A DNA stretch of 64,000 nucleotides. Source: Liolophura sinensis. Its lineage: Eukaryota > Mollusca > Polyplacophora > Chitonida > Chitonidae. A model generated the notes under the pieces. It did no database searches, was not told the origin of the DNA, and worked only from the letters and a program-made list of their open reading frames with translations. Shown here in pieces: positions 13,901-25,379 of the stretch. The position numbers and the translations under genes are program-made. The stretch's first letter is position 1; every line of letters begins with the position of its first letter. The stretch lies in contig NC_088303.1 in NCBI RefSeq assembly GCF_032854445.1, forward strand, positions 19,165,501-19,229,500, written 5' to 3'.

Positions 13901-16900
13901 CGGTTTCATGAAGCTCACATAGCTAAGTAAGCCCTTGGATAACACGGCAACATATGGTGTAGAGATATAAAGTGCACTTAGCTAAGGGCAACTAACCGTG
14001 AAAACCGGTCCCAATCTACATAATATAAAGGGGTTGAGGGATTACACGTGACGTCATCACCTTGGTAGAACAATAGCCAGGTAACCATATTGGAATCCTG
14101 TTAACATGCGCTGCTATATCCACGGTTCTCCAATATGGTCGGCAGAAGTAGGTCATGCAACCCGTCGTTCAGTCTACGCAATATTTATCCCTCGTTTTAC
14201 ACAATATTCATCCATCCGTGTGAGTCTTCGATATTTTTTTTACAAGTGTGCGCGTTTTCTGCAGATGCGTATCATGAGAATTGCTGAATTTCAGTTTTTG
14301 TACCAGGTAAAACATCCTGACGTAAAGTAACAGCCGAAACATCCAGAGGTGAATTCGAACTAAAAGCCTCATTAGTCACGACCCACGGTAAAAGAATCAC
14401 CGACAGACAGAGATCGATTTTCGTCCATGACTAAAGATAATCATTTTGCTTGATTTAAAGGGTATGGTACTATTAATCTTAGAAAGATGTTCGGAGATTT
14501 GTTTGAAAGCTGCAGAGTGAAATATTTCTGTACATTTCATCACATGTACTTTCCTTAAAAAAATGCTCTTTTGAGATGAATATTAAGGCCAATACCATGT
14601 ATATATGTAATTCCAGTATCTGATGTTGTAGGGCAGACAACTGGAAAGTGGACGTACCAGAGGACCCTGATCCCAAACAATCCAACGGGTTATCCCCGTT
14701 TGGAGAGGTAGATATGAACTATACGTATACAGGACTTAAAAAATGTGGCTATAAAACTTAATCAATGAATGTGTAATATTTATTTGTTTATTTATTTTCT
14801 TATTTAACTGTAGGCCTACCTACATGATATGCCTATCACTGTGATGTAGACTTGTGTCCCGCCTCTGTCATTGCAGCAAGTGATTCTGGAGATGAACCGC
14901 CTGGGGATGTTAGTTGACCTCTCTCACGTTTCCAAAGATACAATGCTGGATGCTCTGAATGTTACCAAAGCGCCGGTCATCTACAGCCACTCCTCAGCCT
15001 TTGGTGTCTGCAACCACTTTCGGAACGTTCAAGATGATGTCCTCGAGGCAACTGTAAGGATTTGCTGATTAAAATGGATGTAGTTTTATTGGTATTTTGT
15101 CCTATGTACCAAAGGGTGCGGTAAATCGCCCATGACCAAATTACTCATTTGCGTCATTCCGCAGAAAAGTTACTGATCTTAAAGATGCATTTTGAGATTT
15201 GTCAGTTTGACATTTATTTACTTCTTGGGGCTAAATTTTAGATAATTTACCATATATTAGTTGTATGACAGGCTTAAGGTGTCTGGATGTATCGTCACAA
15301 TTCACCAAGTTCCTGCCAACCTTCCTGGTGTTAAGCTGTGTAACGGTGTCGTATGAGCCAAATATTTTGAGTACGCCATAAAACACTAATAAAATAGACA
15401 AATAAAGCCATGTAACAAAACCATGCATGCAGCAAGATTTACAATTTCAAAACGGTACAGACATCACACTATGTACACATCGTGTGCAGATGCCAAATCA
15501 TGTACAGACGCCACATCATGTAGACACCAAAACATGTACAGACACCACATTATGTACACCATATCATGTGCAGAGACTACTTCATGTACAGATGCCACAA
15601 CATGTACGAAGACCACACCATCTACAGACAACATATCATGTACAGACACGACATTGTGTACACACACCACATCATCTTCAGACACCACATCCTGTACAGA
15701 CACCACATCATGTACAGACGCCACATCATGTACAGATTTCACATCATTTACAAACACCACACCATGTACAGACACCATCATCTTCAGACACCACATCATT
15801 TACAAACACTACACCATGTACAGAGACCACTTCATGTACAAATGCCACATCAAGTACAGACACCATTTCATTTACAAACACCACACCACGTACAGACACC
15901 ACATCATGCACAGACAACACATTGTGTACAGACACTGCATCATCTTCAGACACCACATCATCTTCAGACACCACATCATTTACAAATACCATACCATGTA
16001 CAGACACCACATCATGTACAGACACCACATTGTGTACAGACACCGCATCATCTTCAGACACCACATCATGTACAGATGCCATATCATGTACAGGGGCCAC
16101 GTCATGTACAGACACCACATCATGTGCAAGACACCTCATCATGTACAGATACCACATGGTGTACAGACACCGAGTCATGTGCAGACACCGAGTCATGTGC
16201 AGACACCACATCGTGTACAGACGCCTCATCATGCACACACACCACATCATGTACAGACACCACATTATGTACAGACACCATATTATGTACAGATGCCTCA
16301 TCATGGTATCCGAAACTGGCCTGGCCTCTCCGCATTCACCTAGATAAAAATAATTAATTAATAATATTAATTGATAGTTTGCTGACATTATTATTTGTGT
16401 GTCGAAAAGGATTAAAAAAATTAATCCAAAAATTAATTAAATTTCTCCTGCAGAAGAAAAACGGAGGCGTGGTCATGGTGAACTTCTATACTCCGTATAT
16501 CAACTGTGCACCCCACCTACAGGCTAATGCAACCTTGTCTCAAGTCGCAGGTAAGGGGAGAGCACCCCGGATGGGTTGGATGGTGTAATTGTTGGTATAA
16601 CGGTTGGCAAAAAAAAAACAAAAAAACATAACCCTCTGCGCAATTTAAAACTTAACATATACACATTATTTAATAGAAATTAGACACTTTCCATGAACAT
16701 TTCAGCAGCATAGGTGAAATCGTATTAAACCGGCGACAAATTAAACTGCATGACAGATGTCAGAGCAACCCGAGTCAGGAACGCCGCATCCCAGGGGCTT
16801 GGTGCCACTGTGTCTGCCATTGTGCATTTCAGGCATGCATTTTTAAATTTGTTGGTGATTTAATTATTTCAACTTTAGTACTGATATTTTAGAGAAAGGT

Positions 16901-19900
16901 GTCTAATATCCATTAAATATTTTGTGTTAAATTTCGAATAATTGTGCATTTTATTGGAGTTATCTTTCATTCTGACCCACGCGATATATTTATGTATTTA
17001 TTCATTCATTTATTTCCGGAGACGACCACGTTTATGGATTGAGGAGTGCCCTGGATAAACCAACAGTCTTTTGCAATTTGCTAGCGAACTTTGCCGTCGG
17101 GTGTTCATTCTAAATTGAAATGGACCCTTCTCGCCTTTGTTGAGACGGTGACCAGATCCTTTTTAAAGCAACTTTCTTTCCCCAAGCGCGTAGTTTCGAT
17201 CAAAAATTTAAATCGCACGATCCCACAATTGATTGGTCATGTCCAGATTACAGTCCTGTAAGCTTTTTTTCATGAATTTGTGGAAAAGTCGCATATGTAT
17301 AGGTTTATAAATGTTGCTCGAGGTGTGCATCTCAACAGCGCCGAAAGTTGCTCGTGGTGTGTTTGTGAACGGTGGTGAAAGTTGCTCGTGGTGTACTTAT
17401 GAACAACGATGAAAGGTACTTGCATTGTGCGTGTGTGATCAGTGAAAAAAGCTACTCGCGGCGTGCTTGTATAAACAGTGGCTAAAGCTGCTCGCTTTGT
17501 CAGTGAATGTGAACATTGCTAAAAGTTATTCCTGATGTACCTCTGAACAGTGGCGAAATCTACTAGCGTTGTCCTAGTAAACATGAGCAAATGTTATTTG
17601 TCATGTGCTTGTGAACAGGGGTGAAAAGTTGCTCACGATGTGCTTATGAACAAGGGGAAAAAGTTGCTCACGATGTACTTGTCAATATTTACATACGTTC
17701 CCCCGGTGTGCTTGTGAAGAGAGGAAAAAGTTGCTGGCGGTGTGCTTGTAAACAGTGGTTGAAAGGTGCTGGATTTGTGCTTAAGTCTCAAGTCTGGCAC
17801 AAGTTATTCGCAGTGTGCTAGTGGGCAGCGGCGAAAGTCGATCAGGATGTGGTTGGGAACATCGGCAATAGTTATTCGCAGTGTGCTTGTGAACAGTGTA
17901 CATAAAAGCTGCTGGCGTTGTGCTTGTGAAGATGGGCAAATGTTATACACCGTGAACAGCGCCAAAAGCTGCTGGCGGTACGCTTGTAAACAATGGCGAA
18001 AGGTGCTCGCTTTGTGCTTACGTGTGAACATTGGTAAAAGTTTGCTTGTGAACAGTGACGAAAGCTGCTTGCATCTCGTTAGTCAACAGTGGCGAAAGTC
18101 CCTCACGGTGTGCTTGTGAACATTGTCAAAAGCTAATTGCTGTGTGCTTGTGAACAGTGCATGCAAAAGTTGCTCGCGTTGACCTTGTAAATATGTGTAA
18201 CAGGTGCGAAAGCTGCTTGCGTTGTCCTAGTGGAGAGCGGCGAAAGTCGCTCGCGTGTGCTTGCAAACAATGGTTAAAATTATGCACGGTTTGCTTGTGA
18301 ACAGTGCATGCAAGCAAAAGATGCTCGCCTTGTGATTGCATGTAAACATTGGCAAAAGTAATTCGCGGTGTACTTGTGAACAGTGGCGAAAGTTGCTCGC
18401 ATAGTTTCGGGTAATCAGGCGTATTCCTACATGTTAGCTGACTGACACAGAGAAAAGTATAGCTATATAGGTCTATAAATATAGCACTGTTTAAATGATT
18501 TTATTCTGTTTTGGATTGTGGTATCATTGATAGAATCGACTGTTTTTTTTTTGTGCGTAATTTAGATCACATTGAATACATCAAGGAGAAAATTGGCGTG
18601 GATTATGTTGGTATTGGTGGAGATTACGACGGTGTGCCCACGTAAGTTTTGTGAAATGAGTAAACCGTTGAATGATGAATAGATTAATCTTGAATGGGAC
18701 TGACACGCCCTCTGCAATGATAAGCAATCTGGTGATGATAGATGGAACAGGAATGATGTCTATATCTACTTGAATAACAATGCTAGGTATCGTTATCCAT
18801 GATCTATGGAATCACTTGAATTGTTATTGAAATTACTGGCATTATTATTCATCAGTAGAGGCCATTGCTGCTCATCAGTTTCAAGATTTGTTTCCTTTTG
18901 TAGACAGCTGGCGAGAAGTAAAGATTGTTGAATAAATTTCTTAAGGCGATAAAAATAAAAGTCATTTCTTTCCGAAAACAACAAAACCCAGTTATGACAA
19001 ACTTTATGTAACCTGATATTTACTTACGTTTACATGGATTTTAGGCATGAAATTAGACAAAATATGTGACAGAATTGCTCACCAATGAAAATACTGTGTT
19101 GCACATGACCCTCCCTTGTAACTATACTACATGTATACCATTGCAAATGCTTTGTCTGGACATGTAGACTAATGACATGTAGGTTATAAGGATCTACGCG
19201 GTGGCTGGTGAGTCAGCTTATATTTTTCATTATTATTTATTGTTTTTGTATTCAGAGTGGAAAAAAACGTCATGAAAGGTACGTGTACCGGTACCTGAAA
19301 AAATTTAGGCCCACCTGTTCCAAAGAGAGCTGGATTTAAGCATAAAATTTCACTGATCAGGGTTCTACCCACAGTGGGTAGAACAAAGCTATGGTCGTCT
19401 GGGCCAGTTAGAAGCCTAGTCTACTTGTACGTGTATTATCTTTATTTACCAGAGTTCCCGAAGGCCTAGAAGATGTATCCAAGTATCCAGACTTGTTCGC
19501 CTATATGGCTAGGGTGAAAGGTTGGAATAAAGAGGAGTTGACGAAGTTAGCCGGCAAAAATCTTATCCGGGTCTTCATGGCCGCGGAGAAGGTACCAGTA
19601 CATGTATATTGTATATTTAAATCTAATGCTGTTTCAACGAATAAGAAAAAACTTTGAATTTGATTTAACACGTAAGAGGACAACAAGAGGTAATATATAT
19701 GACATGGTTGTGTGATGATAAAATATTCCCATCATTCACCGAAAGTACCGTATTATTCAAATTGAAGGCCCCCTATGATGAAATACATTGTAAAGTACAC
19801 ATTGTATGGTAGCGGTATATATATTTCACTTTTACAAAAAGCATATAGAGATATTAAATTCCATGTACTAATTTTCAGGTTCGAGATGAAATGAGGAACA

Positions 19901-19965
19901 ATGCTCCCTCCGAACATATGATCAACTTTGACCTCGTCAACTCTACATGTCGACCAAACTTTTAG
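1945..19965 (+). CDS. DPEP1: Membrane dipeptidase (DPEP1-like, family M19), 10 exons, 434 aa
   Basis: Zinc-dependent dipeptidase of the renal dipeptidase family, which hydrolyses dipeptides such as cystinyl-glycine and leukotriene D4 at the cell surface. Exons read by frame and GT..AG borders: 1945-2171, 9767-9908, 10512-10644, 13730-13880, 14632-14707, 14877-15053, 16454-16550, 18566-18641, 19453-19591, 19879-19965; lengths sum to 1305 nt and every phase matches. Visible motifs: DGHNDLPW (H77 and D79, zinc ligands), GLEGGHSID (E185, ligand), THSCNTPW (H212, equivalent to substrate-binding H152 of DPEP1), DLSHVS (H260, ligand), YSHSSA (H281, ligand), FRNV (R292) and GGDYDG (D354). All catalytic residues are present, so the enzyme should be active. 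Residues about 28-49 form one hydrophobic segment after a basic stretch, giving a type II signal anchor. The C-terminus ends in STCRPNF with no hydrophobic tail, so a GPI signal like that of mammalian DPEP1 is absent. Which DPEP paralogue it corresponds to cannot be decided here; the symbol denotes the family. Confidence 0.95.
2659..3297. repeat. Minisatellite with 21-bp subunits in 63/84-bp higher-order units
   Basis: Three related 21-mers alternate: one beginning TTTGTACCTCGTGCG, one TTTGTACCGTTCGCA and one TATATAACATAAACA. The last occurs eight times (starts near 2744, 2807, 2888, 2951, 3035, 3098, 3179 and 3262), spaced 63 or about 81-84 bp, so units of three and four 21-mers nearly alternate. 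Because 21 is divisible by three, the minus strand stays open for 60-94 codons in overlapping windows; these are not genes. Confidence 0.95.
3409..3587 (+). mobile_element. SINE family A, truncated copy
   Basis: Matches the body of the complete copy at 9406-9677, including a B-box-like 'gagttcgagtct', the 'ctcatactggcttc' block and the 'cgggctctgcccg' block. The tRNA-like A box at the 5' end and the normal A-rich tail are missing. Confidence 0.8.
3908..4045. repeat. Three imperfect ~48-bp direct repeats
   Basis: The block 'aaaagca(c/t)tttacac(c/g)c' followed by 'tgaataac' recurs at about 3921, 3963 and 4004, with spacers of about 42 bp. A small local tandem duplication inside the intron. Confidence 0.6.
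5248..5462 (+). mobile_element. SINE family B, 5'-variant copy
   Basis: Carries the family B body: 'aagtcgtctcagtgaagca', 'gagcggtggaaatccgtcctgca', 'cgtcatatgactgaa' and 'acattaaacccca', ending in a (CACT)n tail. It starts with 'ggcgttcagcatgaag', as does the minus-strand copy at 28322-28572, rather than with the tRNA-like head of the copy at 54104. Confidence 0.85.
8911..9015 (-). mobile_element. SINE family A, 3' fragment (reverse)
   Basis: Reverse-orientation 3' end of family A: 'gaatatttcaattatacgac', 'agcggccagtattatggtgg' and 'acgaccggagaggaagc' with the centre deleted. Confidence 0.75.
9231..9344. repeat. Perfect 40-bp inverted repeat (hairpin)
   Basis: The arm at 9231-9270 is the exact reverse complement of 9305-9344, with a 34-bp loop that contains a second small stem (AGCACA at 9285-9290 and TGTGCT at 9296-9301). 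It lies in dipeptidase intron 1, 62 bp before a young SINE. It could be a foldback element or a hairpin RNA source; the sequence alone does not decide. Confidence 0.95.
9406..9677 (+). mobile_element. SINE family A, full-length copy with perfect target-site duplication
   Basis: A 272-bp element with a tRNA-like head: A-box-like 'tggctcagtcggtta' at 9417-9431 and B-box-like 'gtgagttcaagtcc' near 9482-9495. A conserved body follows, then the tail 'aaaacaccaatc' and about 20 A residues. The 13-bp sequence TCATAGAACTGGT occurs directly before it (9393-9405) and directly after the A run (9678-9690), a perfect target-site duplication. This shows insertion by LINE-type retrotransposition and a young age. 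A dozen further fragments occur in the window. Confidence 0.95.
10942..11230. repeat. 20-bp minisatellite, about 14 copies
   Basis: The unit AGCAGAGCAGTTTCAGTCCA is repeated head to tail with few changes between exons 3 and 4 of the dipeptidase. The unit is not a multiple of three and has no open frame. Confidence 0.95.
12540..13230. repeat. 30-bp minisatellite, core 12700-13110
   Basis: The unit is close to GTGGTTGGTTTTCTAGACGA followed by GGATAATTAT. The core is regular and the flanks (12540-12700 and 13110-13230) are decayed copies. Read on the plus strand the core gives a ten-residue repeat of the type [10 protein letters not shown] over 12708-12962. It lies in an intron, lacks splice signals that would add it to the dipeptidase, and is treated as non-coding. 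Confidence 0.9.
13460..13627 (-). mobile_element. SINE family A, reverse copy close to exon 4
   Basis: Reverse-orientation family A: the 'tatttatttatttatttgattggtg' type tail, then 'cgccgtagtcaagaatattt', 'acgacggcggccagcattat', 'cacgaccatccgcaggttgc' and 'cgtacggccagagagg'. It ends about 100 bp before dipeptidase exon 4, and an open frame runs from inside it into that exon. Confidence 0.9.
15363..15407 (+). mobile_element. SINE family A, tail fragment
   Basis: Only the 3' end is present: 'ttgagtacgccataaaacac' followed by 'taataaaatagacaaataaa'. It sits directly before the 18-bp minisatellite. Confidence 0.6.
15440..16310. repeat. 18-bp minisatellite, about 47 copies
   Basis: The unit is ACACCACATCATGTACAG with common substitutions (ATCTTCAG, TTTACAAA, TTGTGTAC). 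It fills most of the intron between dipeptidase exons 6 and 7. Because 18 is divisible by three, open frames of 263-306 codons appear in all three plus frames and 214 codons on the minus strand. This simultaneous openness is expected from the repeat and argues against coding. Confidence 0.95.
17300..18410. repeat. Degenerate ~34-bp tandem repeat
   Basis: Motifs of the form 'gttgctcgcggtgtgcttgt' followed by 'gaacagtggcgaaa' recur about thirty times with heavy divergence and variable spacing. An old array in the intron before exon 8. Confidence 0.85.
19362..19384. repeat. Short perfect hairpin
   Basis: GTTCTACCCA (19362-19371), loop CAG, TGGGTAGAAC (19375-19384). It lies 68 bp before dipeptidase exon 9. 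Confidence 0.8.
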
Positions 19966-20490
19966 TATTCCACAGTGTGTGCGTCTTAGTGCTTGACCGG
20001 AAGGAGAGGCAACCACTTCCGCTTTCTGAAATGTCCTCAGTCTCATTGAATACAAGATTACATTCCTATGTTCATGCACATACCTTAAAATCACATTGCA
20101 TACATGCCATAGCATGAATTTGCGCTTGTCCTGTTAAATAGATGAACCAGACTATAACATTGAATAATGTTTCATATACAAAATTCAGGTACCAGTTGTT
20201 TCGAAATGTATACATTAGGATTGAGTTAGAGGTTGCGTATTAATACTCCTACCGTTATAGTACGGACTAACGCTCCATGTGCTGTACGTATCAGAATGTC
20301 GCTGATATATTAGTGGAACATGTATAATATTTAGGCCTGACTTAACTTTCTATTTGGAATGCTGAACAGTGGGTCCTGCAATACATACTCTGTATGAGCA
20401 GCATGTATTTCAATGATCTATTAACAGATAGTCTGACAGTCTGATATAAGCTATATGCACCTCCACATATGTTTTCTAAGCTTTCTCATT

Positions 20491-20496
20491 AATAAA
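20491..20496 (+). promoter_or_regulatory. Candidate poly(A) signal of the dipeptidase gene
   Basis: AATAAA 526 bp after the stop codon, the first canonical hexamer I found downstream. The 3' UTR would be about 0.55 kb. A second AATAAA lies near 21692, beyond the 21-bp array. Confidence 0.45.
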
Positions 20497-20934
20497 TACA
20501 TGTAGCTTCGTGCTGTTCAGTATATAAATATATGAACATATATATGTAGTACCGAACATGACACATAGCATTTTACATAAGAACTTCATGAATTATATGT
20601 ACACTATAGGACGTACAATAGAGAACGTACACACACGTGTGTGTGTGTGTGTCGCTGTATTATACCAGTCAGTAAAAAGATAAATTGATATGTCTTATTT
20701 ATATTTCATTATAGGTGATATATATGTCATTCCTGAAGGCATCATTAGACATTAATCAAATAGCTGTATAATTAGATCATGGTTGCCATCGTTGTTTTTC
20801 TTTAAAGGTAGCCCACATTGTGGTATATTGTGCCGTACATATAGCCCTGAACTAAGGGCTGATTCCGCCAAGCCATTTTGAGTTGTCAAAAGTTTAAACG
20901 TTAGATCTGAAACGGAAGAAAACTGAGACATTTT

Positions 20935-21665
20935 TTGTTACTGGTTTGCAGCCCAGATTACACATACAACTCAGACTGTTACACATACAGCTCAGATTGT
21001 TACACATACAGCCCAGGTTGTTACACATACAACCCAGGTTGTTACACATATAGTCCAGGTTGTTACACACACAGCCCAGGTTGTTACATACACAGCTCAG
21101 ATTGTTACACATACATCTCAGACTGTTACACACATAGCCCAGGTTCTTGTGCACACAGCTCAGATTGTTACACGCACAGCCTGGGTTGTTACACACACAG
21201 CCCACGTTGTTTCACACACACAGCTCAGATTGTCACACACACAGTCTTAACTGTTACACACACAGCCCTGATTGTTACACACACAGCCCAGGTTGTTGCA
21301 CACACAGCCTTGATTGTTACACACACAGCCTTGATTATTACACATACAGCCCAGGTTGTTACACGCACAGCCTTGATTGTTACACACACAGACCAGGTTG
21401 TTACACATATAGCTCTGGTTGTTACACACACAGGCTCGATTGTTACACATACAGCTCATATTGTTACAAATGCAGTCCAAATTGTTACACTTACAGTCCA
21501 CATTGTTACATATGCAGTCCACATTGTTACATTTACAGTCCAGGTTGTTACACGTAAAGCCCAGCCTGCTACACATAAAGTCCAGTTCGTTATACATACA
21601 GCCCAGAGTCTTGCACACTCTGGTACAGCCCAAACCGTGACACACACAGCTGTTTACATAGAGCA
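20935..21665. repeat. 21-bp minisatellite, about 34 copies
   Basis: The unit is close to CAGCCCAGGTTGTTACACACA, 1 kb downstream of the dipeptidase stop. Open frames up to 248 codons on the plus strand and 139 on the minus strand are by-products of a unit length divisible by three; the same tract is open in several frames. Confidence 0.95.
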
Positions 21666-23180
21666 AGAATATATAGTTTGAACAGTGACAAATAAAATAT
21701 GTGTGTATTGTTTATGTGAATTTGTAGCAATAGTGCATTAAAATGGTGTAGTTTAGTACCAATACTGCATTAAACTGGTGTAGTTTAATACTCTGTACAA
21801 CTGATACCGTCAGAGAGCACGGTTTCTGTTGTCAAAGATTGCGGAAAGTGATCGTCTTATAAGTGATCAGTCAGGCTCCAAAGATGAATGTGCTTTCTCT
21901 GATTCCCATTACAATAAACAAATATCATTTTTTATTTCCAATTTATCGATTTTTGTTTGATCTTCATGATTATCTAGAAGTTGCGTCATGTATCTTTAAT
22001 TTATGTGTGGAATATTCAACACGTGTGTGTAGACGACAAAATTCCAGTGTTCGGTTGTCCCATGCCAACATCTTGCTGAAAATTTGCGTGAAAACCCCAA
22101 TGACTCATTCAAACATCCAGTTAATTGTGCATGCAAACTTCAGTCAATGAGAACTTTCCCCTGAAGGAAATGATAATGTCAAACGTTGCCTTGGTTAGGA
22201 TCCGTAATATAGCGAACACTTTTTTATTCCAATTAAAGTGTGTTTTACCGACTTCTGTTAAAATATAGGTCATTTCCATATAAAATAACAAAATATCTCA
22301 AATAATACAATAAGTTTAGAATAATGTGTAGAATAGAATAATCCTGACAAGCGTGTGGCCAACAGAGAACATAATGGTTATATAATCATAGAGCGGGAAA
22401 GTATTAGAACGGTGAATCGGGAAGTTGATTGATACTTTAATGTCTTGCAGCTGAGCATAAGGAAAGTATAGTCTAATGCATGTGTAAAGTGTCTACAGGG
22501 TGGGACGTTATATCTGTCTCTGGTGTGCATGGCATTTAGTGAGATGTCCATGTATAGCCGTTGAAACAGGTTTACTACAAGACACCATGACCCAAACAGG
22601 GCTAGTTTAAAATGATACAAAACCTCATACATGTGCATTAGATGCACGCATAGACCTATACGTTCTCTTTGTATGAAGAAAGACAACGTCGGATAAAGAG
22701 GGGAGACAACTTTTTTTGTAGGTGCAATAATGTACGTGTATCTCATTTAAACTGTACATAATTCCAAAATTTGTCTGTTGTATAATGAATTGGGGCGTTT
22801 AACTGTGTATTTCGTTAATTTCTGCTGGCCTATACGTACCCCTTGCGGTTGTCATTCAATCGCTGCGCAGGATACAGGGACTGCCTGTTCAAGCCGGGTT
22901 TCAGACTGGGAATTTGTAGATTCCAAGCAGTGCTCTCACTACTTGTGCATTGGGCCTTGGTGACATGCAATAGGCAGACGTTGACGCTTTTTAAAGTGAA
23001 AGATAGCACTTGACCAATGTTTATGTCCACTGAAAGACTACCATTCCAAAGCATCTTAAACCGGCATTAAATCATTTTTTACATTTTTTTTTCAGCCCAG
23101 CTACTGCACGTCTCCAATAATGAGAGCAAGGTGACATCACGTTTACTCTAGCTCTCTAACGTCGAATGTATAAGCATCTA
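21666..23180. other. Intergenic, no feature recognised
   Basis: About 1.5 kb between the 21-bp array and a SINE fragment. Open frames here (up to 122 codons) are unlike any family I know and lack coding character. Confidence 0.5.
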
Positions 23181-23184
23181 AGAT

Positions 23185-23372
23185 CGCTGTGAGTTCGTTC
23201 AGCTCATGCTTGCTCCCTTTCCAGTAGTACGTTGACAGTTCTGGCAGATTGTCGTGGGTTTCCACTGGGAACTGCCCTGTTCCTCCAACCATAATGCTGG
23301 CCGCTTCGTACAAGTGAAATATTTTTCAGTACAGCCTAAAACACCAATCAAATGAATAAATAAAAGAAATAA
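23185..23372 (+). mobile_element. SINE family A, diverged copy
   Basis: Contains 'gctgtgagttcgttcagctc', 'agattgtcgtgggtttcc', 'ccataatgctggccgc', 'aagtgaaatattttt' and 'aaaacaccaatcaaatgaat'. The 5' head is missing. Confidence 0.85.
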
Positions 23373-23609
23373 ATTAAATTTACACATTTCTCATGAAGTT
23401 TCACTTACATGACCGCTTTACACTCTGAGGGAAACCTGCACACCTTACGAAGGGTGATACAGAACTAACCAATGAAGTATTCAAACAGGCGTCCTCAGTG
23501 GCCAGGGGCTAATTGTCTTTAGGCTTGGATAAATCGGTTAGTTGAAACAGTACGCTGCATTGTGGTGAGTTCACACAAACTGCTTCATAGGCACCAAGAA
23601 TAGACAACA

Positions 23610-24450
23610 TCGATGGCCTGTTATCAACAGGAAAATTGGGGAACAGCCAACCTGGACTGCATAATATCGATATCATGGAAACCTGGAAGTAACCAACATT
23701 GATTGTCGGTTATTTACACCTGGAAAACCATCAAAATCGTTTGTCTATTATCTACACCAGTGAAATTACAGAACAGCCAACCTGGATTGCCTGTTATCTA
23801 CATGAGTGAAACCCGGGAACAGTCAACATGGATTGCCTGTTATCTACATAGGTGAAACCCAGGAATAACAAACACTGATTGCCCGTTATCTACACGAGTG
23901 AAACCCAGAGAATAACCAACCTTAATTGCTTGTTATCTACAAAAGTGAAACTTGGGAACAGCCAACATTTATTGCCTGTTATCTACGAGTGAAACCGGTG
24001 AACAGCCAGTGCTGATTGCCTGTTATCCACATAAGTAAAACCCAGGAACAGCCAACACTGATTGCTTGTTATCTACAAAAGTGAAACTTGGGAACAGCCA
24101 ACATTTATTGCCTGTTATCTACATGAGTGAAACTGGGGAACAGCCAACATTGATTGCCTGTTAACTACGAGTGAAACCTGTGAGAAGCTAACACTGACTG
24201 CCTATTAACTACATGAGTAAAACCTAGGGGCACCTAACATTGATTGTCTGTTATCTACATGAGTGAAACCTGAGAACAACCTTAATTGCCAGTTACTTAC
24301 ACAAGGCAAATCAGGGAACAGCTAACACGGATTGTCTATTATCCATATAAAGCAAACTCAGGAACAGCCAATGCTGATCTATACCAGGAAAGCCAGGGAA
24401 CATCAAAAATCAACTACCTGTTATCTACTGGAGTGAAACATTGACTGTCC
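23610..24450. repeat. ~46-bp tandem repeat, about 16 diverged copies
   Basis: The unit runs approximately 'gattgcctgttatctaca' + 'tgagtgaaacccgggaac' + 'agccaacatt'. Intergenic, between the dipeptidase and CFAP20. It ends about 250 bp before the CFAP20 poly(A) candidate. Confidence 0.9.
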
Positions 24451-24703
24451 TGGATTTCCTACCCCAGGGGTAAATGTACAGATGCTAAGCAAAGCAGTCT
24501 TTGCCCTGTCCTAGCAATGCTAACTCCAAAAACGGCCACCAACAATAATTTCTCCAACTTTGTGGTATGATCCACCTATTGTCAGGTAGGTGCTGGCATT
24601 GAACTTGGGCCTCATACATAGGCCTACCATGAGGATCAGCATACATGCTTCTAACCTCAAAGAAAATTCAATAGACCACATTGTGCATAATGTATAGATT
24701 ACA

Positions 24704-24709
24704 TTTATT
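24704..24709 (-). promoter_or_regulatory. Candidate poly(A) signal of CFAP20
   Basis: TTTATT on the plus strand, AATAAA on the minus strand, 671 bp beyond the CFAP20 stop codon. Other hexamers may exist; this is the best I saw before the 46-bp array. Confidence 0.45.
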
Positions 24710-25379
24710 AGAAACTATGGGAAGTATTTACAATATCAAGATATTCAACATGAAATGGCTGATTACAAAATGCAAATTACACATTACAGATGGGATTAAA
24801 GTACAATTTTATGTGTATTATGACAGCAATTAATTGTCAGATCTGGTTCTAGAGTGTAATAAATTATAACCTATTCCCTGCCCCACCCAATGCTGCAGAC
24901 ATGTGTATTGCATCAGTGCTGCATGCAGTGTCCTCGTTGGCAATATAATTTACAAAGCTGATCATTTTTGGGTTCAAGATGATCCACCATTTCGATCAAA
25001 TGCTTGTACCACCTACAACGCTCCTCAGTAGCATTCTCAGTTATCCCCCCTGACACAGGAGTTATCTGCCCATGTCAGTTGATATCTACACAATATGAAA
25101 ACACAGCCATGTAGCTTGAATACTTCACTTATTTTAATCCAACATGATTCAATCAACAATACACAATGCGAAAATTTTCAGATGTTTTTAGGTCTCGCCA
25201 GCACAGACCAAATTTTGATTTGCCTGCTATGTCATATAGCCACTCACTCTTTCACAGTGGCACAGTGTTTTCATGGCAGTTATAATTTAGTTTGGAGGAG
25301 ATTATTCCTCTGTCAACAATTTCATACAAAAAATTTTTTTCGATTCATGTAAATAACAAATTTATAATAATGTCCGTTG

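Noticed and set aside
15423-16357. Three overlapping 263-306-codon frames on the plus strand and a 214-codon frame on the minus strand
   Set aside because: They lie in an 18-bp tandem array in an intron. All frames are open at once because the unit is a multiple of three, and the translations are low-complexity His/Thr/Cys/Val repeats.
20935-21681. 248-codon plus-strand frame and Cys/Asn-rich minus-strand frames
   Set aside because: By-products of a 21-bp minisatellite downstream of the dipeptidase. Several frames and both strands are open and there is no start context or splice structure.
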